Both the position numbers and the translations under genes were made by a program. Below are positions 56,832 through 64,000 of a stretch of 64,000 nt of DNA, piece after piece. The stretch is from Erythroxylum novogranatense (taxonomy: Eukaryota; Streptophyta; Magnoliopsida; Malpighiales; Erythroxylaceae), in assembly GCA_029891385.1 (NCBI GenBank), contig CM057225.1, forward strand, positions 9,118,560 through 9,182,559. The letters are read 5' to 3'. Under the pieces are notes generated by a model. That model was not told where the DNA came from and ran no database searches. It saw only the letters and a program-made list of their open reading frames with translations. The first letter of the stretch is position 1. Each line of letters begins with the position of its first letter.

Positions 56832-58602
56832 ACTAGGCCCGATAAACCCTTATCTAACAATTCTTGTAGCTGAGTTTTAATTCCTTGATTCTACGGTGTC
56901 ATCTATATGGAGGAATTGATATAGGAGCGGTACCTAGGACAATGTCAATAGTGAACTCCGTCTCCCTATCTGGAGGTAACCACAGTAGTTGATCGGAAAT
57001 ACATCCGAAAATTCTCTGACAACTGGAATATCCCAAATGGTTTGCTCATTCCGAGTGTCAACTATGTGGGCGATAAGCCTCACATCCACCTCGGATCAAT
57101 CTCAAAGCACTTAGAAAAGAAATTAGTCGGTGGCCATCGCTCGACTAACTCCTCAAACACCACTCTCGGCTGATTTGGAGATTCAAGCACTACCTCTTTA
57201 GTATAACAATTCATCATCGCCCTATGAGCGGTGAGCCAATCCATGCCTAAGATGAGCTCTCTCTCTCAGCTGCAATATGATCAAATCAGCTACTAATTAC
57301 ACCGATCAATCCAATTATACACCTCTTACATACCTCACCGATCCTTTGTTGTGCTACCCTTTGGAGTGCTCACTACTAACCCACATTTCAGTACCTCTCG
57401 CTCATGATGCAATTTAGATGCTAGATTGGGGTGATGAATGAATGGGTAGATCTGGATCTACCAAAGTGCATAAGCTTCAAAATTAAAACATTCAACACAC
57501 TGCTACCACATCTGGGAGTCTTGTGCCTCATGCAGTGATGGAATAAACCACGGCACGAGTTTGCGGTGATTGCTCCCCACCTCGATCCTGGCTGGGCCCC
57601 GCCGACCGAGTCCGACCTCTACCTCGCCTCGAGTGCAGATCTGCCAGCGCTTCTGCTGAACCGAGACCTCAATCATAGTTCCTCTTCAGCTCAGCATCGT
57701 GATTCCAACAACTCGGGCAATCCTTGTCTGATGCTCATAAGAGCCACATCGAAAACATGCTCCGATATCCTCCGGCCTCACCACCATGTCTTTTACCACA
57801 ATGCTCACATTCAGGAAATTGTTGCGATGCGTGGTGGCCGACATCATCCCCTGCCTCCTCGGTGAACAAATCTACCTCTCCCATGGAATCCAGTTGTCTC
57901 GATCTAGGCTGGAATCGAGGCGATCATTCTCGCGCTTCTGAAGCTTCGCGAGAATCGGCATGAGGTTCATTTCGCCTCTTTCCTCTATCCTCCCGCTGAG
58001 CTCTCTCGACTATCCTTGATAATTGCTCTATTACGATCGAGGCTGCCGGAGTTACGTAAAGCGCTCGAGTTAGAGATGGCAAGCCTCGTCTTGATTTCTA
58101 TATTGAGACCATCCTCAAACCGCCTACATTTATCACCTTTCGGTCGAGAATCGGTGCGATCGCATACCCCATTAACTCATTGAACCTTATCTCATGAGTG
58201 CGCCCTAAGAGCTTGCCTTGCTTCAAATCTAAGAATTCCTTCATTTTCCGATCCATGTAAATCTTTGGCATGTAATTCTCTCGAAATGCTATCGAGAAAA
58301 TCCTCCTGGTCAAGCTACAAGGTGCAGGTGGTACTACCCGACACGGTCTTCCACCAGCGGTATCAGGACCTTGCGATGAGTGAGGCTGCATAATCATATT
58401 CTCCTCCGCTATCTGATTCATCGATCGAACACTCTTCCAGTTCTCTCAAGCCATCCTTACCTTGGTAGGATCTGTACTTAGTAGAAGTCCACGACCCTTG
58501 CTTTCTTAACTTATCATATCTCCTTTCCGATTCACGGAATTCTCTGAGGCATTCAGAAAATTCAGGTACATGAGACCCTAAGTTGGCTCCTATAGACTCC
58601 AT
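56832..58602 (-). pseudogene. Gypsy gag and protease remnants
   Basis: 58421-58098 contains FRENYMPKIYMDRKMKEFLD, LKQGKLLG and MGYAIAPIL, the capsid pattern of Tekay/Del gag. 58602-58363 is a charged N-terminal stretch. From 58090 to 56840 the protease and zinc knuckle are too broken for a clear reading. ORFs on the plus strand here are antisense by-products. Confidence 0.7.
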
Positions 58603-58720
58603 GTCGGTGACTCACCAATCGATCCCCTACGGAAGATGACCTATAACAAACAAAAGCTGCAATTCTTTATGCAGAATCCTCCACTATGAATCATATTACT
58701 TCCTAAGGATGCCAAACCAT

Positions 58721-58731
58721 GCTCGATACCA
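58721..58731 (-). other. Primer binding site of the chromovirus element
   Basis: TGGTATCGAGC on the minus strand, 3 bp from the LTR end TGTTGTA at 58735. The canonical form is TGGTATCAGAGC. Confidence 0.7.
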
Positions 58732-58734
58732 AAA

Positions 58735-59850
58735 TACAACATCCCACTACCATAAGGCAAATACCGAACACCAGAAGGACATTCAAGTACATACCTTATG
58801 ACAATGGTATGTTGAGCAAAACATAACCGACTTACACATGGCAATCCAATAAACACATGCCATCATCTAACGCACTCCAGTAACTAAATTTTAAAACCAT
58901 TTAAATCCTTTCATTCATAAAGCTTACTCGATACCACCAAAAGACTAAGCATAAAAGCTTATACAATGCCCAACAAAAGACAAAATAAGGCTAGAACACT
59001 TACGGTGTCACCGACCTCGAGCCATAACTTTATCCAAAAGATTCCTTAAGTCTTGACTAAGGAACTAGGTCTCTGACTCGTGCACTGAAAAGCCACATTG
59101 CAAATTTTGATGAGTTTTGCAAACTCCATGAGTGAACCATCATTGATGAATTCAGGATCATAAGCACACATTACATAATTCACAAACATTCATAGCGAGA
59201 TACATTTATAATTCAAAACTCACACAATCAAGTGTAACATTTAATCATTGCCAAGCAGATCATATATATATATATAAACATATGCATATGAGACTCACAT
59301 TCGTTCTTATTGTTGTGACTGAATGCCTATCACATACTTATACAATTCTGGCCGCGAGGCTCAATCGAAACGAGAATCACGGGCATAGCTCTACGTGTAC
59401 ACACATATATCACGAAGCAAAGCTCTACGTGAAAGCGCTTCATCTGAGAATTCAAGTCCTGGCGCCTTTATCGAGCATGCATTTTATGACATGCATCTAT
59501 CTGAATATCGCATGTATCACAATCACATATCCAGCAGAACTCATATTCATCGGATCTAAATCCGGCATTAAACTTTCGTTGAGGATTCACATAAAATTTA
59601 TAATCACGTTCAGAATTTCATAGTAAACAAAGTCACAATCGAGCACTTCTAATACATTCCCAAATATTGATCTCCTCGGACAATTGAAGTCCGAATTCAT
59701 AATTAGATCGCAAGCAATAAAACAATATTGAAAGCTTAAACAAATCAAATTAAATCAATCCTAGGAAAACATCTAGGTTGACTCACGATGCGCTCCGATA
59801 AGCTATGCACGGATGGTCGGCAATGTTCGATTAGCGTCCGATATGCTCCT
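58735..59850 (-). repeat. 5' LTR of the chromovirus element (R/U5 half only)
   Basis: Matches the right half of the solo LTR on the plus strand: GTGGCCGGAAT (7190) to GCGGCCAGAAT here, GAGTTTGCAAAACTCA (7583) to the minus strand of 59105, and the GTGGGATGTTGTA end to GTGGGGTACTACA. The U3 half is missing, replaced by the plus-oriented LTR from about 59860. The exact junction is not clear. Confidence 0.65.
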
Positions 59851-59859
59851 CTAAAATAG

Positions 59860-62800
59860 GCAAAACACATTCACAAATATCACACTTTGCACAATTGCAC
59901 AAATGTTCTTTCATAAAAATATCAATGTATAGAATGTATGTACAATGCATGTTCAATGACAATTCCGGGGTGCAATTGTTGGACCTCGAACCTTGAGTGA
60001 CAATTTGAGTTAGTAATATGAATGGTCAAGTGGATGAGTTGACTGAAATGAAGCTAAATAGCAAGAATTAGAAAGAAAAAGTGTGAAAATTTGAAGGATT
60101 TAGAAAGTTTGACTTTTTGGAGAGAGAATGTTTGACTTTGAGGGTTGACTTATGATTTAGGCAAAATTTGATAAAATGGTCTTCTGGAAACTTGTAGGTT
60201 ATGTTAAGAGATTTTTGTGGACATAAAGTTTGTAATTTTTCGATATCGGGAGTGAAAGTTATGATCAGTCAAAGTTTATGTTTGATCGGGTTTGACTTTT
60301 ATATTGGTTGAAACTTTGACTGAGAAATTAACCTAGTTAGAGGTTAATTGAGTTTTGATGTTCTTCATAAAAATTGAAGGATTTGTTTTGATCTTTAATT
60401 CGATATAAAGTATGCAATTTTTCGATCTCGGAAAATTAAGTTATGATTTTTACAAGTTTGTATAGAGGATAGTATCTTTGACCGGAAAATGGACTCTCGT
60501 AGGAGTCGAATTGAGTTTTATGTTCTTCTTGGAAGATTTAGAGCTTCTCTCAAGTTTTCTATAGAGACTAAGTTTGTCAAAATCGGAGTTAGGGAGTAAA
60601 GTTATGAATTTGGAAGTTTTGATGAAAAAAAAAAGAAAAGTTTTAGCGCCTCGCCAGGCGACGGCTCGCCCCTAGCGAGGAGGCGCCAGATCGCCTCGCT
60701 GAGGCGACGCCTCGCACTAGCGAGGTGGGCGGCTGCTTCGCCTCATGAGGCAAGGCTCGCCCTCATGGCAGTGCGCCTCGCTAGGCGACGCCTCGCCTAG
60801 CGGGGTGCCTCGCCCTAGCGAGCAGGCGCCTCGCCCTCATGACAGGCGCCTCGCCCTCATGAGTTAGGCGTCTCCACTGCCGTTTCTTCTTAAATTTTGA
60901 TTTATTTGTTTTAATCCGACCTTTGCTCACTATTTTGCCTATATCTTTTCCGTCCGACATCCGATTGAGTTGATTCTTTTTGCGTTGGATTCCTAAGACA
61001 ATGAATTTCATTTTATAAGAAATTTGTGAACTTTTGAGATTAAATTAATGGTGATTAATTTAATCAAAGTGAGTCGGGAAATTTTCCGAATATGATTCAG
61101 TGTTTTGTGAAATTCGGGATCTGTAGAGATCCGATTGAAGCGATTCTTGAGGCAAAATAAAGATAAGACAAGGGGCTACAAATCATATGAAGACATGAAA
61201 TGTCAATTTTGCCCTTAGGACTTTTAATTTTTGAATTTAAGTTCGGATTAGGGTTTAATTTTTGGATTGAGAACACCTGAGAGTATTTTGAGTATAACTT
61301 TTGATCTGGGAATCGAAATGAGACGATTCTTCTTTTGAATTAAACTAGAGACATAAGGCTATAATTGTGATGAAGACATCGAGTTTCAATTCTGGGATTA
61401 AGAATGTGAAATTTTGGACGGAAATAATCGTACATAGGAAATGTGTTAGAATATGGATATTTCCGCCCTTGTTTGGCACATAACTTTTGAGTAGTGCTCG
61501 GAATTGAGCGCGGTCAGTGGCGTTGGATTCGTATGAGTGAGAGGAACATTTATCGAGAAGGAAGTTTGGACAAATTCCTTCAACTCGATAGTCTTGAATC
61601 AAACCGCAAGTAAGCGTAACTTTAAGTTTTGAATGGAGGGCAATTTGGTCATTTGACCATCAATTAATGAAACACATGGTAGAGATGTCGTTTTGGCTTA
61701 TTAAAAGCCACGAAAGTGGCTGGAATTACAGAAGAGAGAAGAGAAATAAGAAAGAAGAAGAGAGAGTGGAAGCTTGGTTATGGAGGAAGAGGAGAGAGAA
61801 AGTTTAGTTTTGATTTTTCTACTTGTTTCTTAGGGATTTTTGAGTAGATTTCAAGAGGAAAAAGGTAGAGGAGCATAAGAGCTTCCTAAGGAGCCAAAAA
61901 AATTCGAATTTGGATGAGAAAGAGGTAAGAGAAATTTTTCTACTTTGAGATTTTGATTAATTTTCGGTTTAGAATTATGACATATAAGATGAGTTTGTGG
62001 ATTGTGGAATTAATTTTGAAATATATGCTTCAGGCTGGGTTTAATTTTGGATGGAAATTTGTTTAAAGTTTAGGCTTAATTTTATGATGAAGAATTTTGA
62101 GATATTTTGGTGTAGAATTATAGGAAATATGATGAATTGATGATATATGAAATCAATTTCGAAGAATTTGTATTTTATGATATTGAATTGGGATAAATTG
62201 GTTTAGGCCAATTTTAGGATTTGGGGATTTTTGAAATTGAGGATTTAGATGTCTTGGAATTAATGTGAATTGAGGAATTGTGAGATTAATTTTGAAGAAA
62301 TTATGTTTTCTGAGATTGAATTCGAGTGTCTTGGTTTAGGCCAATTTTGAAAATTGGGGATTTTCAAAATTGGAGATTGAAATAGCTTGAATGTAAATGG
62401 AATTGGTGAATTCCTAAGTTGATTGTGAAAATTAAGTATTTTCTGATTTGAAATTTGGATGATTATGGTTTAGGTTTTGGTAATTTGGAAGAGAGAGAAA
62501 AGCAAGGATCAATTGGAGCTTGAAATCAAGTTTCCGGCAATAATTCGAGGTGGGTAGCATATTTATATTTTGATTTGTAAGCTATATGTGAATTTTTGAA
62601 AAATAAAGAAAGCAAAAATGTGAAAATTTTGACAAATTATTGTTTTGTAAAGGTTTGAAATTCTAATTTCCGAATGTTTTCTAAAAGATTATTATAAGTT
62701 TGAAGTCATTGCTTTAAATGATTCGATAAACCGATAGAAATTTCTGAAAATGCATTTGTTGTGTATGCATTATTCAATTGTTGAAATTATTGTTTGATTG

Positions 62801-64000
62801 AATGTTTTGATTGTTGAATTTAGTGAATGATAGACTGAATAAATTGAGTGGTATGCATTTTTGGGGAAAATTTTGAAGAAAATTAAGAAATTGAAAAGTG
62901 CCTTCGGGCAATCCGACTTTTCGTTTTCGATTATGTGTTATGTGGGTTTGGTAGGTCCCTTGGTGAGTCAGCTCTGTCTCTATGTGTATAGCCTTCTCCA
63001 GTCGCCCGTAAGTGTACGGAGTCTCGATTCGGACTCCTTCACGGCTACACTGGACCGCAATGCGGGAAAGTGTAGTACGTTCTGATAGCGGTCTGTCCGA
63101 TGCGTTCTGTTTGGACTAGCGGACCATTCGATATGTTATGTGTTTTGCTTTGTTTACGTGTTACGCATTCTTGTTTATAAAGTGAGAAATGAAAATTGAA
63201 ATTATGTTGCATTCATATTTATGAAGAATTCGAGAATTTTGAAAAATGAGAAAAATGAGATTTATATGAGAAGTTTGGGAAAATTGGAAAGAGTTTGAGA
63301 GAAATATTTGAAAGTTGAAAAGTTTGAAAATATGAAAAAGTGTTTGAGAAATTGTTTGAAGAATTATAAAGTTTGAAAAAATTAGCCCTTTTGGCAAAAA
63401 AGCTTGTGAAAATGATTTCAGCTTATTTATCGATTTATAAATGTGTTATCCACGAGCTTTGAGCTCACCCTCTTTCATCCCTATCTCCGTGTTTGACGGA
63501 GATCGGATGAAAGAATGTGAAAACGTCGATTTCGACATTTGAATATGTTAGATTTTGAATATTTGGAATTTGTATATGAAATTGTGTATGATGTTTGGAT
63601 TATATATTTATGTTTGATTATGGGAATGAGTTTAATTGATGAGAATAGTGTATTGAGTTACAATTTGAAGCGGTTTAGAAATAGGTTTGCGTTTATCTCT
63701 TTGAGATCCGGACGGAGGGTCCGGTTGATTTTGATTGTGTATGATTGTTTGAGTTTTAGAAGTGTATTTTGAACCCTTGCAGTTTGGGTTAGGATAAAGA
63801 CAGTAGTTATCTTTAAATTTCGATAAAATCGGGGTTAAAATGTAATTTGAGATTTGTATGGATGAATAAGAATTTGTATGATTGTTGAGTTTCGGGTTTA
63901 AGAATGCATTTTCCTATGGGAAATTATATGGATGCGATTGATGTAAGAAATGAGAATAAGAAAGAAAAAAAATATATATCAGATTTTGGAACGTCTTAGG
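59860..64000 (+). mobile_element. Long chromovirus-type LTR, plus orientation, running off the right edge
   Basis: From about 59870 it follows the LTR start pattern (ACAATGCATGTTCAATGAC, then TTCCGGGGTGCAATTG), then matches the minus strand of 1-3380 over its whole length. No coding region. A GC-rich minisatellite at 60645-60876 has no counterpart in the left copy. The 3' end is outside the window, so LTR length is at least about 4.1 kb. Small ORFs inside are not genes. Confidence 0.65.
60645..60876 (+). repeat. GC-rich minisatellite inside the LTR
   Basis: About ten imperfect, partly palindromic copies of GCGCCTCGCTAGGCGACGCC and TCGCCCTCATGAGGC-like words, in an otherwise AT-rich LTR, directly after a poly-A tract (60625-60635). 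The left LTR copy has ordinary AT-rich sequence at this place (about 2570-2600). Confidence 0.9.

Larger units (their letters stand above)
53430..59850 (-). mobile_element. Degraded chromodomain-type gypsy element (Tekay/Del-like)
   Basis: Minus-strand order: partial 5' LTR (about 59850-58735), primer site, gag remnant (58602-58098), protease remnant, RT (56831), RNase H, integrase with chromodomain (to 54228), polypurine tract, truncated 3' LTR. RT before integrase is the gypsy order. Many stops and frameshifts. Both LTRs are incomplete, so no TSD can be read. Confidence 0.85.

Noticed and set aside
57566..57963. Plus-strand ORFs of 80-100 codons
   Set aside because: Antisense to the degraded gypsy gag/protease region; no domain.
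58925..58936. Second primer-site-like word (minus strand TGGTATCGAGTAAGC)
   Set aside because: It lies inside the LTR, and the site at 58721-58731 is directly next to the matching LTR end.
1..64000. One giant foldback transposon delimited by the inverted LTRs at both ends
   Set aside because: The repeats are LTR-like with internal polarity, continue beyond the window, and enclose several complete insertions with their own TSDs. Two independent LTRs explain it better.

Overview
The window is plant nuclear DNA, almost certainly from a eudicot. It is AT-rich and contains one host gene, an intronless subtilisin-like protease at 24504-26774 on the minus strand, among nested LTR retrotransposons, decayed CACTA-like DNA and complex satellite-like repeats. 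I saw no tRNA, rRNA, CRISPR or bacterial-type operon. The species cannot be named from the sequence alone.

Layout. 1-3.5 kb: a long chromovirus-type (Ty3-gypsy) LTR on the minus strand. 3.5-11.4 kb: a composite array built from a ~200-bp tandem unit and a larger AT-rich module rich in short palindromes, split by a 3.57-kb solo LTR (4455-8026). 11.4-19.7 kb: a decayed Sirevirus-like Ty1-copia element (5' LTR, gag, pol, extra env-like ORF, no 3' LTR) inserted in the same array, which resumes at 19.7-20.1 kb. 20.1-24.4 kb: AT-rich DNA with a possible CACTA-like fragment. 24.4-26.8 kb: the protease gene, whose last codons are tandemly duplicated. 27.5-28.6 kb: hairpin-forming repeats and a near-perfect 99-bp palindrome. 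28.8-39.1 kb: a probable CACTA remnant holding a nearly complete Ty1-copia element (29513-36646, TSD TACTT).

39.8-53.4 kb: a second Sirevirus-like element (minus strand) reduced to its 3' LTR and env-like ORF. It is split by a complete 9.85-kb Athila-like element (41130-50979, TSD ATCAT). That element encodes gag and protease but no RT, RNase H or integrase. It also carries a separate second ORF behind an internal pyrimidine-rich leader with a good candidate intron, and it is studded with variants of the palindrome TTCGTCGCGACGAA. 53.4-59.9 kb: a degraded chromodomain-type gypsy element (minus strand). 59.9-64 kb: a long gypsy LTR in plus orientation, a relative of the LTR at the left end of the window, with a private GC-rich minisatellite.

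How the parts relate. The retroelements supply no known function to the protease gene. The most unusual object is the Athila-like element: a non-autonomous gag-protease element with a second transcription-unit-like ORF. Its product shares a motif block with the env-like ORFs of the two copia-type Sirevirus-like elements in the same window. All retroelement ORFs except the protease gene are interrupted to some degree. Domain names come from reading motifs by eye; no database search was run.
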